Source of the DNA: Carposina sasakii
Taxonomy: Eukaryota; Arthropoda; Insecta; Lepidoptera; Carposinidae
DNA length: 64,000 nt
Assembly (NCBI GenBank): GCA_014607495.2
Contig: CP053167.1
Location: 2,108,001-2,172,000 of the forward strand
Reading direction: 5' to 3'
Shown here: one piece after another, positions 27,901 through 37,167 of the stretch
How the letters are laid out: each line of letters begins with the position of its first letter
How positions within the stretch are numbered: position 1 is the stretch's first letter
Translations under genes and position numbers: made by a program
Notes under the pieces: model-generated
Database searches by the model: none
Seen by the model: the letters and a program-made list of their open reading frames with translations, nothing else
Told to the model about the DNA's origin: nothing

Positions 27901-30164
27901 GTCAAGGTTCTACGACAGATGGGCATCGAGGTATGTTACATGCTTACAACTGGTCAAGGTTCTACGACAGATGGGCATCGAGGTATGTTACATACTTGCA
28001 ACTGGTCAAGGTTCTACGACAGATGGGCATCGAGGTATATTACATACTTACAACTGGTCAAGGTTCTACGACAGATGGGCATCGAGGTATGTTACATGCT
28101 TACAACTGGTCAAGGTTCTACGACAGATGGGCATCGAGGTATATTACATACTTGCAACTGGTCAAGGTTCTACGAGAGATGGGCATCGAGGTATGTTACA
28201 TGCTTACAACTAGTCAAGGTTCTACGACAGATGGGCATCGAGGTATGTTACATACTTGCAACTGGTCAAGGTTCTACGACAGATGGGCATCGAGGTATGT
28301 TACATACTTGCAACTGGTCAAGGTTCTACGACGGATGGGACATCGAGGTACGTGCGGTACTTACTGTCATCTATAGACAAAAACGCATGTATTACATTTG
28401 TAAAATAGATTTGGATTTTTCTTCCATACAATTTTGAGCCTGTTGTGAACTGTGACGTCACAGTTTATGTCATTTTAGTATTGAGCAAACAGAGCATTTC
28501 TAAAAGATTATTTTTTTTACTCTTATTTTTGAATAGCTGTAAATCGTAAATGGCTCAGACTTGCAAGACCAAAGTTTATTGATTTTTCACGTAGTATCTA
28601 AGTGTTATACCTAATACTGTGGCCGACTAGCATGGGCCACAGGGTCTCTTTTTTACTTGTGTCTGTAATTTGGTACCAATAAAAACATTATTATTATTGT
28701 ATCTATGTTTAAATTCTCGGGACTATATTATTATGAAAAAATGATGCATATTCATGAAGAAGGTATAAAAGATGAGGTGGGACTATGAAGTGAGTCGTGT
28801 AGCAATCGTGAGGCCATGACGTCATGATAGGGGCGGAGCTTCAGCGCCAGTGTAACGCAGTAGCTGTAACCACACGCTTATGCTCCGAAATGTAACCGTA
28901 TTAAAATTACAAAGACACTAGCGCTTTTATAAGGGTACTTTTTTTTACTAAAACGTAGTATAATATTGCCATCTAGTGATGAGTAATTGTACTAGTAAAA
29001 CAATCTTGAACCATATTAATAACTAGCTGTTGCCCGCGACTTCGTCCGCGTCAACAAACAGAATAAAATATTTTAAAGTACTTCTGCGTAAATTATATTT
29101 TTTGTTTTATTTTCTTGTGGCAGAAGAACATACTGATTTTCTCCGCAACCCGATCTTGACAACGCGACATATAATTGGCCGTGTGAAAAGCAGTCTTGAC
29201 GTAAGTCAATTCCAACGTGTTTAAACGTTTGCCCCTGTGATTTATTAATTGTTACAGCAAAAGATAACTTAACAGGGAATTGAATTCTTTTAAAATGTTG
29301 AATAACTTTTCCTAAGACGGTATTTTCATATCTCTCAAAATTTAGCTGGGCTGTTAAGGGTTCTGCATCAGGTTATCTAGACCTTCAATTTTATTACGTT
29401 ATTAGAAAGTGCTTATCATGCTGAGCAACTTTTCCTAAGACGGTATTTTCATATCTCTCAAAGTTTAGCTGGGCTGCTAAGGGTTCTGCATCAGGCAGTC
29501 TAGACCTTCAATTTTTTTCTTTCATATCATTTCTACGTCATTTTATTCTTTCATACATATTTTTTGGATAACTTGAACCGTTTACGCAGCGCACGCAACG
29601 GAAGTCTCCAAAGTTGAATAATTTTCCCCGTTTTTTCCACATTTTCCTCTTATTCTTCGTCCCTTTTGGTCGCACTGTGATGATATATAGCCTAAAGCCT
29701 TCCTCGATAAATGGACTATCCAACACAAAAAGAATTTTTTAATTCGACCCAGTAGTTCCGGAGATTAGCGCGTTCAATCAAACAAACAAACAAACAAACT
29801 CTTCAGCTTTATAATATTATATATTAGTATAGATGAGCAAGTAGTTTGACTAGTCACCACAAGGTGGTTTCTATGTAAACGGGCAGGGCTACAGTGTTAG
29901 GGTGCTCCCCTCGTCCCGTACTTCACCCCCGCCCCGCGGCGCACTATTTTTGTATGAAAATATACTTAGCCGTTACTCCTCTTTTATTTTTCCTCCATGT
30001 GTATATTCCAATGACGTTTCCAGTGTAACTGGAAGTGCTGGGACAAGTCCCCGCACGTGCAGCACTACACGCACCACCCGCAGGAGTACCTGGCGGCGCT
30101 GTACGGCCACCTGCTCGCACGCGGCCTGGTCTCGCAGCCCGACAAGATGCGCGTGCGCTTATAA
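14020..30164 (+). CDS. TMEM53: TMEM53-like protein (DUF829), 7 coding exons
   Basis: Coding exons: 14020-14085, 15611-15753, 23549-23714, 25770-25900, 26437-26574, 27545-27722 and 30024-30164. All have GT..AG borders and compatible phases, totalling 963 nt (320 aa). The protein looks like an alpha/beta-hydrolase-fold DUF829 member: exon 3 ends [18 protein letters not shown]; exon 4 has the nucleophile-elbow-like [10 protein letters not shown]; exon 6 has [11 protein letters not shown] in the acidic-residue position; exon 7 has [17 protein letters not shown] with the late histidine. Human TMEM53 is a nuclear-envelope protein. Exons are GC-rich compared with the AT-rich introns. AATAAA lies at 30357-30362, 193 nt after the stop. 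Exon 6's donor is followed by a minisatellite that repeats the same donor, so its true 3' end is ambiguous. Exon 1 is the least certain because it is short. Confidence 0.88.
14428..15377 (+). mobile_element. 5'-truncated RTE-type non-LTR retrotransposon with 14-bp TSD
   Basis: The ORF, open to 15298, encodes the last part of a reverse transcriptase. It has the catalytic motif FADDIVLF, then YLGQIIS, then the C-terminal region with RWTGHMLR and [10 protein letters not shown], and it stops shortly before the 3' tail. The tail is (ttta/tta)n after aataaaggctattt. The direct repeat ttaatacggtgtat at 14414-14427 and 15378-15391 marks a target-primed insertion. It sits in TMEM53-like intron 1 on the same strand. 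Confidence 0.92.
15754..17425 (+). other. TMEM53-like intron 2, left part
   Basis: No gene recognised. Scattered decayed repeats include a mariner-like piece near 16485 (ggtgtcccaaaatataacg). Short ORFs here are chance. Confidence 0.4.
17430..17479. repeat. Perfect 50-bp palindrome (24-bp arms, 2-nt loop)
   Basis: The left arm 17430-17453 (tatcttcttagtaaccagga...) is the exact reverse complement of 17456-17479, with tg between. It lies immediately left of the TA and the end of the MITE at 17482. Confidence 0.95.
17482..17844 (+). mobile_element. Mariner-type MITE, copy 1
   Basis: Begins caggaggttttttcg after a TA and ends acaccctg. The interior shares gctgggaaacgatgt, taatatcttgggaa and tagtattcggg with copies at 18484-18800 and about 26915-27271. 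Confidence 0.75.
18371..18440 (-). repeat. Fragment of non-LTR 3' end repeat
   Basis: Contains gtctattgcagtccactgtt and gtaggcctcccccca, an antisense fragment of the family at 26595. Confidence 0.7.
18484..18800 (-). mobile_element. Mariner-type MITE, copy 2
   Basis: Ends caggatgatttttgg and aaacatcctg are inverted and bordered by TA at 18482-18483 and 18801-18802. The interior is the reverse complement of the 17482 copy. Confidence 0.85.
18850..20920 (+). other. TMEM53-like intron 2, middle part
   Basis: Decayed repeats only. About 19900-20060 and 20150-20220 contain fragments of the cgttcactgccgg / cgcaaataagcgtc family seen better at 24262, 30841 and 35318. ORFs at 19702-20159 overlap on both strands and look like chance. 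Confidence 0.4.
21035..21215. repeat. Fragment of the gtaacagaaggggtatgtt MITE
   Basis: Starts acaggttgttacagaagggg then tatgttaagc, like the left half of the MITE at 31097-31353. Confidence 0.65.
21590..21770 (+). repeat. Interspersed repeat (ctgtctgtccctatgtatg type)
   Basis: Contains ggctgtctgtccctatgtat and gcaacgggtttgatgcgg, ending near ccccggtttcgcacggg. Related to 3195-3340. Confidence 0.55.
21945..21972. repeat. (GA)n microsatellite
   Basis: Fourteen uninterrupted ga units inside TMEM53-like intron 2. Confidence 0.95.
22320..23030 (+). mobile_element. 5'-truncated non-LTR retrotransposon (RT C-terminal part)
   Basis: An open frame to 22827 encodes [27 protein letters not shown] and [16 protein letters not shown], typical of the post-catalytic thumb region of lepidopteran non-LTR reverse transcriptases. 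The catalytic YADD region is missing. The 3' end has aaataaatt followed by a T/A-rich tail. Same strand as the host gene. No clean TSD found. Confidence 0.8.
23250..23490 (-). repeat. Non-LTR 3' end repeat, antisense
   Basis: Contains gtccactgctggacatagac and gggcaggcgggttggtgcc. Diverged copy ending just left of TMEM53-like exon 3. Confidence 0.7.
23736..23944 (+). repeat. gtccgcg-family interspersed repeat, partial
   Basis: Starts gtggacgcccccgactccgt about 20 nt after the exon 3 donor and ends near ccattacaattatatta. Confidence 0.75.
24262..24590. repeat. Decayed MITE of the gccggcagtg family
   Basis: The left end acacattcgttgccggc and a right-hand gtcgccggcagtgattgg are inverted. The interior has acgcaaataagc. 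Related to 30841-30967. Confidence 0.5.
24661..24881 (-). repeat. tRNA-derived SINE (lepidopteran Metulj-like)
   Basis: On the minus strand the head reads cttggtctagtaggtagtg (A-box-like), then gggttcgaatcccgg (B box, about 24813-24828), then a tRNA-unrelated body. This fits RNA polymerase III-derived SINEs of Lepidoptera. A truncated relative is at 3640-3775. Confidence 0.85.
25340..25608. mobile_element. hAT-type MITE packed with TATCGATA sites
   Basis: Ends tagcgttg and caacacta are near-perfect inverted repeats. They are flanked by the 8-bp TSD ggcgtgac at 25332-25339 and 25609-25616. Inside are nine copies of the palindrome TATCGATA and one TATCGATT. It lies in TMEM53-like intron 3. Confidence 0.9.
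26011..26162. mobile_element. Short MITE with ~50-bp inverted repeats
   Basis: agcaatagcaaagcggaagc on the left is inverted as gcttcggctttgctattgct on the right, and the matching continues through cgcgatcgc and ctcgagtgtgtg. Related blocks occur at about 27310-27440 and 35945-36005. Confidence 0.8.
26595..26778 (+). repeat. Non-LTR 3' end repeat with (tga)n tail
   Basis: Best sense copy: gggcaggc-containing block, gaggcctacgtccagcagtg, then ggctgattctgatgatgatg. The simple tail indicates the 3' terminus of a retroposed element. Confidence 0.8.
26915..27271 (+). mobile_element. Mariner-type MITE, copy 3
   Basis: Aligns with 17482-17844 (gctgggaaacgatgt, tagtattcgggaa) and ends aaacacacctg before TA at 27272. 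The left end is blurred. Confidence 0.7.
27310..27445. repeat. Diverged relative of the 26011 MITE
   Basis: Shares ccgcgccccgcccttcgccc-type GC core flanked by attgagaatatgtg and its inverse cacacgctctcaat. Confidence 0.5.
27723..28346 (+). repeat. 52-bp minisatellite (12 units) duplicating the exon 6 splice donor
   Basis: Units of 52 bp run from the exon 6 donor to a last, variant donor (cgag|gtacgt). Each carries cagatgggcatcgag|gtatgt or gtatat, the last exon 6 bases plus intron start, followed by cttacaactggtcaagg or cttgcaactggtcaagg. Units contain no stop in any frame, so three long false ORFs arise (27552-28376, 27625-28437, 27725-28213). Copies differ at only a few positions. Confidence 0.93.
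28763..29985 (+). mobile_element. Interspersed repeat split by a nested insertion
   Basis: 28763-28884 and about 29832-29985 together match the uninterrupted copy at 2688-2970. The break falls after cacacgcttatg. The interrupting segment (about 28885-29831) contains, from about 29024, a gtccgcg-related element opening agctgttgcccgcgacttcg and closing with caaacaaacaaacaaac and tataatattatatattagta. Confidence 0.75.
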
Positions 30165-30356
30165 CTAACGCGCGACCACGCACACACACACACGGACACC
30201 ACCTAGCACACTCTCTAACACATTCAGTACCGGCGATTGCGTATTTGCGTCCTCTAGGCTTTCTAGAGGTGCCACCGACGCATATTTGCGTCCTGACAGA
30301 AAAATCTATGAAATTTGGAGAAATCGTGTTGGTGACGAACCTTTATCGATTAGGTC

Positions 30357-30362
30357 AATAAA
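30357..30362 (+). terminator. Poly(A) signal of the TMEM53-like gene
   Basis: Canonical AATAAA 193 nt downstream of the stop codon. Confidence 0.6.
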
Positions 30363-30433
30363 TTTTATTTCTTCATCTAAAACGTTTGGGGGTAAAATTA
30401 GGGAAGCATATGTTTAGCATTAGGTTTCTTAAG

Positions 30434-30622
30434 GCTTAGGCCGCACTACGGCTAAATCGACGCGGTTTTGAACCGCCTAATTTTGTGACTAAAGGTAACC
30501 AATGAAAGCGGCCTCACTGACGGTTTTTTCTCGCGGTTTTTAACCGTAGTGTGTGCGTCTCGTGCGGTTTTGCGGTTACGCGGTTAACCGCTTGCGGGAA
30601 AAATCCGTAATGCGGCCCTAGA
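30434..30622. mobile_element. Probable MITE with ggccgca inverted ends
   Basis: Left ttaggccgcactacggct and right aatccgtaatgcggcccta are inverted repeats. The interior repeats gcggttttgaaccgcc-like blocks. TSD unclear. Confidence 0.6.
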
Positions 30623-30840
30623 CTTAGGCTGAAATGATGATACGTCGCCCAAGAACATCACTTAGGTTGCCTTTTACCAAAGACGTGCTATGATGCTACG
30701 TTGATATGGATGCGTTTTATTTACTAATAGATGAAATTCATTGGATATTTATTCATGGAATAATGAATATCATTGCTGAATATCACACGACCCCGTAGCA
30801 ACGTAAAGAGCACATCTGTGGTGTTATATGGGCTTCTTAA

Positions 30841-30967
30841 CACACTCACTGCTGTCTACTACGTATTTGCGTTTTTTTTTTAGTTTTCTGCAGCCACTGA
30901 CACTTAATTGCGTTTTTGGCACTAAGCGTTGAGCTGATGTCGGAAAAAACAGCCGGCAGTGAACGTG
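30841..30967. mobile_element. Short piggyBac-type MITE at TTAA
   Basis: Ends cacactcactgctgtc and gccggcagtgaacgtg are inverted repeats. The element is bordered on both sides by TTAA (30837-30840 and 30968-30971), the piggyBac target signature. Confidence 0.8.
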
Positions 30968-31096
30968 TTAATCGCTTTACGGTAATTGAGGGACAGTCAT
31001 GACCGATAACATGTAGGTAACTATACACAAAATGTTATTATGCTTTTGCGTTAAGGTTTAAATTAAAGTACATACATAAAAATATAAACGTTTATA

Positions 31097-31353
31097 CAGG
31101 GTGTAACAGAAAGGGTATGTTAAGCGAAAAGCTATGTAAATAGCCCACTATAGAGAACCTATTTCCAAAATTTGAGACTCGAAGTCACATGTTTATTTTA
31201 CAAGATGTATGAACATTCCTGAGTTGTTTAGAAATTGTCCATACTATCTAGAAAAATAAATATATGATTTCTTGTCTCAAATTTTGTGGATAGGTTCTCA
31301 CAGTGGGCTATTTACGTAGCTTTCGCTTAACATACCCTTTTTGTTACATCCTG
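31097..31353. mobile_element. Mariner-type MITE with ~50-bp inverted repeats
   Basis: cagggtgtaacagaaagggt on the left is inverted on the right (tttttgttacatcctg), with matching through gttaagcgaaagct-like and tagcccact. TA lies on both sides. Confidence 0.88.
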
Positions 31354-31586
31354 TATAAAGCGTAACCAATTTGAAGGCCTTGTAACTACGTGTGGTTACT
31401 AGACCTGCTTTCCTGTATTAGCTTACAAAGGGCTCCTGGACGAATTAATATTGCTTCCATCAGGACTAAAGTACGGCCGCGGCTTACGAAAAATTTCGTA
31501 CAATGACTCGCCACCCATTGTCATTTAGACGTTTTGCCGTCTCTGTTCTCATTTGTCAGCCGCAAGCGGGATGACGATATATTTAT

Positions 31587-31925
31587 AACTAGTGGACGCC
31601 CGCGACTCCGTCCGCGTGGACTACAGAAAAAACAAAATGTCGAAATTATCCGAGATAAAAACATTTTCCCGAGATAAAAAGTAGCCTATATGTTAAGTGG
31701 GACCTGTCACAATATATTCCTGAAAACTGCAACGAAATCGGTTCAGTCGTTTCTGAGATTAGCGTGCACAAACGCACAGATAAACAGACAAAAATTCCAA
31801 AAATCATCGTTTTGGGTTCTATTGCGTTGATAAAGGTCTCCTATAATATTTTTTTCTCATATATCTTCCATGTACAGACAGCGATCCGTTACATTTTTAT
31901 TATATGTATAGATAGATAGATAGAT
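31587..31925 (+). repeat. gtccgcg-family interspersed repeat with (gata)n tail
   Basis: Complete copy from agtggacgcccgcgactccg to a tail of tagatagatagatag. The simple tail suggests a retroposon-like 3' end. Confidence 0.8.
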
Positions 31926-32607
31926 GAGGTAAATACTCAGTTGTCTGTCATCGTTTGTACTTATTACATAATGGGTGTGGTATGAGTGCAAATACTGAAA
32001 TGCTTAACAAGTCGGTACTATGCCGAGTTACATCGTTTCCCAGGATAGCGGTACCGTCACATAACGGCCGTGACAGAAAATTTCACGTGTTCGTCACCGT
32101 AAACACGGCTACTTTTTTTCGTTAGTACGGCCACTATAGAACGGTACCGCTATCTTGGGATACGTTGAGTAATGTCACTTTGTCCTGAGGTCCAAGTGAG
32201 ACAATCAGATATTGGCTAGACTCGCGTAGAAACCCCATTAGGATAAGAATTAAGTGCTGTATCTTTTCGATGTTCAGAAATTTTCATTTTTTTTCTTGTT
32301 TTAAGCTAAAGTAAACATTGATTTACATACGGTGAAACGGCTGGACGTATCTTGATAAAATTTGGTAAATATCGCCGTTGCACACACGTAGAAGGTAAAT
32401 ACGATAAACTGTTTTACCATGATTGTGCCTGATTTTTGTATATTATTTTGTACAACTGTATAAATATTATGAATCTTTTTTTGGTAAGTAAATACTCCTT
32501 TTAACTGTATTTATAGTTAATTGATCCCCAAACATAATGTTAATGCATCTGTGTTTTTTTGCTAGTTGAAATTGGGCTACTGTGTTTTTTATTACGTATT
32601 TAGATCG

Positions 32608-32685
32608 GTAGGCTGATATTACGTAACTTGCAAAAGGCGCACAATCAAAGCGATAGCAATGCTGCAAGTTACGTAATCAGCCTAC
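32608..32685. repeat. Short hairpin, ~24-bp inverted repeats
   Basis: 32608-32632 (gtaggctgatattacgtaac...) pairs with 32663-32685, interrupted only by a 2-nt bulge, around a 30-nt loop. Probably a minimal MITE. Confidence 0.85.
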
Positions 32686-33107
32686 ATAACTAGCAGTAAA
32701 TACTTTGTTTCCACCAACTTTGTTTTCATACAATTAAGAAATACTATTACAGCAATGAAAATTTAAGACTGAGCATTTCGGAAAACTCAAAAATTATCTT
32801 AGTTGTGTAAGAAAATTCGATAGTACCTACAGGAGTTAGTTGAGCAAATCACCACTATAAAAAACACACTATATGTTTTTTAATATTTTACCAACTTTGT
32901 CTTTTCTTCATAAGGACCGAATGATGTATGAATGAATGACTCGGGTGAAAAAAAAATCATTTCTTTATTAATAATTTTTATAAATTCTATTGAGTGATTG
33001 GTAAGCCTAGCTCTTAGGCTAGAAAAATGTTCTCTACAAAATATCGGTTTCTATTTTATAGGGTAGGTGAAATCATTTTGTAGTCTAATGTGATGTTTGT
33101 TATTAAA

Positions 33108-34150
33108 AGGATGTAACAAAAAGGAAATGTTAAGCGAAAAGATTGTGTGAATTTTCCATACCATTTGGAAATGTAAACATTAGTGATGCAACGAATACCA
33201 CTTTTACGAATACGGATACGAATACGAATAACGATTTTGATATTCTGCGTATACGAATAAGTAAACATAATAAATACACAGTATTCCGTAGCAATAAAAC
33301 CCGCTTTACAAATTAATTTATAACGGCATTTAGATATTATGGTGAGTGATTTAATTTAATTTTTGTTTTCCCGAAAATTGGGGAATCTCATCGTAATTGG
33401 CAACACTTCTTACTCGTTCGATTCATCGGATTCGGCGAGAAAAGCTGGAAGGGTGCGAGTGTAATTTTTTTTGTGAAAATCTAAATTAATTTGTAAATGG
33501 TTTGCTTGTGTCCGTAAAGTTATGTTTTCTGGTAGATAAGTTATATTTTGTTTACTTATGATGTGAATCTAGTGCGTATGCATGGTTTTATACGCAGGTA
33601 AGCTGAGAAACATTGTAGTCGGAATACGGTCTCTTCATGGGCATGTAGGTACCTAAGTCTTGATTTGACTAATTTTACACTAATTCTTGAGGATTTTCCC
33701 AACATTTCCATTCATCATTATCATCCATCATAAATTCAGAAATCATTTACTATAGACTGGCTGAATGGGCATAGTTCCCCTTGCCTCTCCTTCGGGATAG
33801 ACTAAAAAAAAGTTCAATTTATCAGGATTCAGGGGTAATTTCCAAACATCACCCAACACTTCTGAAGTAAGTACACAGTGTGTTTGGATACACGAACCGA
33901 ATTTCGATGAGTACGACAACGTTCCGTTTTTAGCTAAGTTGAAAGTGAAAAGATAGATTTACGAATGTTATCACGATATTCAGCGAATACGAATATTCGG
34001 TAAAAGGTTGATATTCGGCAAATACGAATAGTCGTATTCGTTGCATCACTAATAAACATGTGTTTTCGAGCCTCATATTTTGTGGATAACTTCTTTATGG
34101 GCTATTTTCATAGCTTTTCACTAACATACCCCTTTTGTTACAACCTGTAT
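33108..34150. mobile_element. Mariner-type MITE interrupted by a hAT
   Basis: Outer parts 33108-33172 and 34060-34150 match the two halves of 31097-31353 (atgttaagcgaaaag; tagcttttcactaacatacc). Confidence 0.82.
33181..34051. mobile_element. Non-autonomous hAT nested in the MITE
   Basis: Ends tagtgatgcaacgaatac and gtattcgttgcatcacta are perfect inverted repeats. TSDs gtaaacat (33173-33180) and ataaacat (34052-34059) differ at one base. It is 871 bp with no transposase ORF. Confidence 0.9.
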
Positions 34151-35007
34151 AAGGCGATTAACGTAACTTTAACACGTGACTAGGTAAGTTACGAGACGTC
34201 TATTGAGCTAGAGAAAAAAGGCATATCAAGTTAAATGCGAATTTGTTTTTTTTACATCTTGATAATTTTCTGCAAAATTATTTTTTCTTCGCTTTCTTGT
34301 GACGTAGCTAGTCTCGTGTTAAAAGTGACGTGTAAAGTTTAAAAATAACCTTTTACTTAGCCATAAGATTTTTTATTGTAGTTAGTTTTACATGCACTAT
34401 AATATACATACCTATTTTAAATAAATTTACATTACAAATCTGCCTTTATTTATATCAATAAGAGTCCACCGCGTTTTTATATTTAGCCATAGAATTAATT
34501 TATTTAGCATCTTTTTGATGAAATATGCTGCGCCGGATATTTACTTGTTAAATGTGGGACCTTCACAGTAGGTATACAGGGTGTATGTGACAGCCAGGCA
34601 AATACTGAAATGCTGAACAAGTACCATTCTGTTCAGTTATATGACAGTGTTATTACTCGCAGGAAATGTATTTTTGATATGATTTTCAGTAATCTTTGCT
34701 CTCCGCGCTAATTGTATCGGGCGATCCTGTGACTAATTAAATGGGCACATTTCTGTTTTTTCTCTCCATTAGGGTTGATCAGTTTTTTGAAATTTTTTGA
34801 GGGCGACATTTTTTTGAAAATCATCTTTTGGTTAAAATTTTATTTTTATATCATTATTTAAGGCCTAGTTAAACGAGCTAAATTTTTTTTTCCCTGAAAA
34901 TATGAAAAAAAATTCGGAAATAATCGGATTTTTCCTGCAAAAATTTTCAGAGTTTTCCGCCTCAGAATCATGGTCTGAAGTCATGGTATCAATATTTGCC
35001 CTGTATA

Positions 35008-35261
35008 CTGGGTGTCAAAACACAATTTTGGTCTTTTAATACCTCATATTCTTTATAACATACTGATCATTTTTATATGGTAGCACCCCTGAGAAACCAC
35101 GGGTTTCCAAGATATTGAGGTTCATTGCTTGCAATAAAATGCCAGCATTTTTAAATAAATTATTTGTCATTTCCCAGGGTTGGTTCCATAGAAGAAAAAA
35201 AATCGTAACCTTACAAAGAATACGAGGTATTAAAAAAACATCGTTGACTCATTACACCCTG
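35008..35261. mobile_element. Probable mariner-type MITE
   Basis: ctgggtgtcaaaac at the left and attacaccctg at the right are inverted and bordered by TA (35006-35007, 35262-35263). Confidence 0.65.
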
Positions 35262-35317
35262 TATAATAAATCCAAAACATGATTGTTGACATTCCCTCGA
35301 TAGTTTTGATTTGTCTA

Positions 35318-35452
35318 CGCATTCACTGCCAGCAACTACGTATTTGCGTTTTCTTGGGTTTGAGGTAGAGGTGCCGCCGACGCGTATTTGCGTCCTCGCA
35401 ACGCCTAGGCATTGAACTGATATCGGCACGCCTAGAAAATCCGCCATATGTT
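35318..35452. repeat. Fragment of the gccggcagtg/piggyBac-type MITE family
   Basis: cattcactgccagcaactac then tatttgcgttttc and gccgacgcgtatttgcgtcc match pieces near 30215-30300 and 30841. Confidence 0.6.
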
Positions 35453-36009
35453 CAGACATGTTTTTCAGAAATTATTACCTATGTTTATTTCCGCTATTAC
35501 ATAAGATAGGCCCATAAAGTAAATACAATAGTGGTAAATATACAGATTGAAAGTAAACTTTGATTTCGGTTTCCGAGCGCACCGCCATCTTTCCCTCTTT
35601 TCTTCAACGACGAAATAAGCTAAGTAATTTGTTATTTAAACAAATTGGTGCCGAAACTTTGTGCAATTTAACAATTAAGCTGTGTGTGTGTGTGTGCTGG
35701 CTAAGGAAGTATGTTTTGATATAGCGGAGCCATCTATCGGATGCAGGAGAGAACCACAATCGAATGCAAAATCCTAGAACGCGATATCGTAATTTCTCAC
35801 AATGATTGGAATATATACAAAAGGCCACATAACAACTAGTAGCCCGGTGGGGCCGGAAGTGCTTCCCCTTTCACTAGCCCGCAACCTTTAGTTTTTAGGA
35901 ACTTTATCATCATCGCAGCACTCCGCAACAAGGATCACCACAGCAGTATCAGTGCGCGGGGCGAGGTGCGGAGCGCGGGAGGACGCCGAGCGCTCGTTGC
36001 ATACCCGAA

Positions 36010-36790
36010 TGCATACTTGTGGGGGTACACACGGTGCTGCCGAAGACATATCGACCTCTAGTTTGGAAGGCTAAAACGCAGGCGTGTCTATTTTCTGCAA
36101 AAGAGGCCATTTCAATTGGCTCCTACTCTCCGGGATGTAACCATAGAAATCTCCGATCACCTGGACTTGCTTGGCGTGAGTTTGTCTCCAACACTCAACT
36201 TTGGCTCCTACATTGAGTCGAAGGCCCAACTAGCTGCCAAAAAGCTGGGTTTCTCTCGAAGGTGCAAAGCTACTTCACACCGGAACAGCTACTAGCCTTG
36301 TATAAAGCGCAAGTTCGGTCGTGTATGGAGTACTGTTCGCACCTTTGGGATGAATCGGCCAAATACCAGCTTGAGCCGTTGGAAGCTATCGAGGACCGAG
36401 CCAAAAGGCTGATCGGCAATGACTGTGCAAAGCTAGATTGCAAAGCCTTGAGCATCGACATAAAGTTGCAAGTCTCTCGGTATTCTACAGGTTACATTTC
36501 GGTGAGTGTGCGTTGGGACTTCACGACCAATTCCCCCAGCACCCTTCTACCACCGGACGACCAGGGAATCGTCAAGGCGACACCGGTTAACGGTTAAAGT
36601 GCCGAAAGCTCGTATTAAGTGTTTTGCTTCTACATTCATAGTGCGAATGGCCAAGCTGTGGAACTCCCTGCCTGAATCCCTGTTCCCCATGAACTACAAT
36701 CTTTCGGTCTTCAAGTCGAGAGTGAACCGGTTTCTTTTAGGCAAGGGCGTTCTATCGGTGCTTACCATCAGACTGTAGATAATTCTTCGA
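36010..36790 (+). pseudogene. CR1-like LINE, decayed 3' end of the RT ORF
   Basis: 36262-36500 encodes LLALYKAQVRSCMEYCSHLW and LEPLEAIEDRAKRLI. A different frame (about 36506-36778) continues with FYHRTTRESS and FIVRMAKLWNSLPESLFP. These are the classic end of CR1/Jockey-type reverse transcriptases. At least one frameshift (near 36490-36520) and upstream stops show it is dead. Confidence 0.85.
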
Positions 36791-37167
36791 TTCATGACCG
36801 CACCGATAAGTGGCAACACTGGCCTCAGACGACGACGAACTGCTCCTAGAGTATACCTATATAGTGTTCTGTGACGAACTGTCACGGCGTAGTTGGCGGG
36901 TTTTGCTTGTGCAAAGAATATAATAAATACTGTGCTTGTGATTCTAAAACCATCGGTAAGTGTTTACAATCTCATTGTTTATTCTCTGTTTCTAATTTTT
37001 TATTCTAATTCAGCCGTGTGCTGGATTTTGGGAATATAACGTTTTGGGAATGAAGGCGCTGTAGATGAGGCTCCTGGGTCCCTTACTGAAGTCAACTCGT
37101 ATGTGGGATGTATGAATGAGTACACGTTGCATAGGTAGAGGTATAATGTACTACCAGTTAACACAGT
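36791..37167. other. Unassigned sequence between LINE end and gypsy LTR
   Basis: Contains gaatataataaatactg (possible poly(A) signal) but no ORF or clear repeat border. Confidence 0.35.

Noticed and set aside
27723..28346. CRISPR-like regular repeat array
   Set aside because: Repeats are contiguous with no variable spacers, and the context is an intron of a eukaryotic gene.
27552..28437. Three long overlapping plus-strand ORFs of 162-274 codons with internal repeats ([20 protein letters not shown])
   Set aside because: They are produced by a stop-free 52-bp minisatellite read in three frames; only the first part (to 27722) is real exon 6.
30035..30361. 108-codon and minus-strand ORFs over exon 7
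   Set aside because: They are out-of-frame readings of the GC-rich last exon of the TMEM53-like gene.
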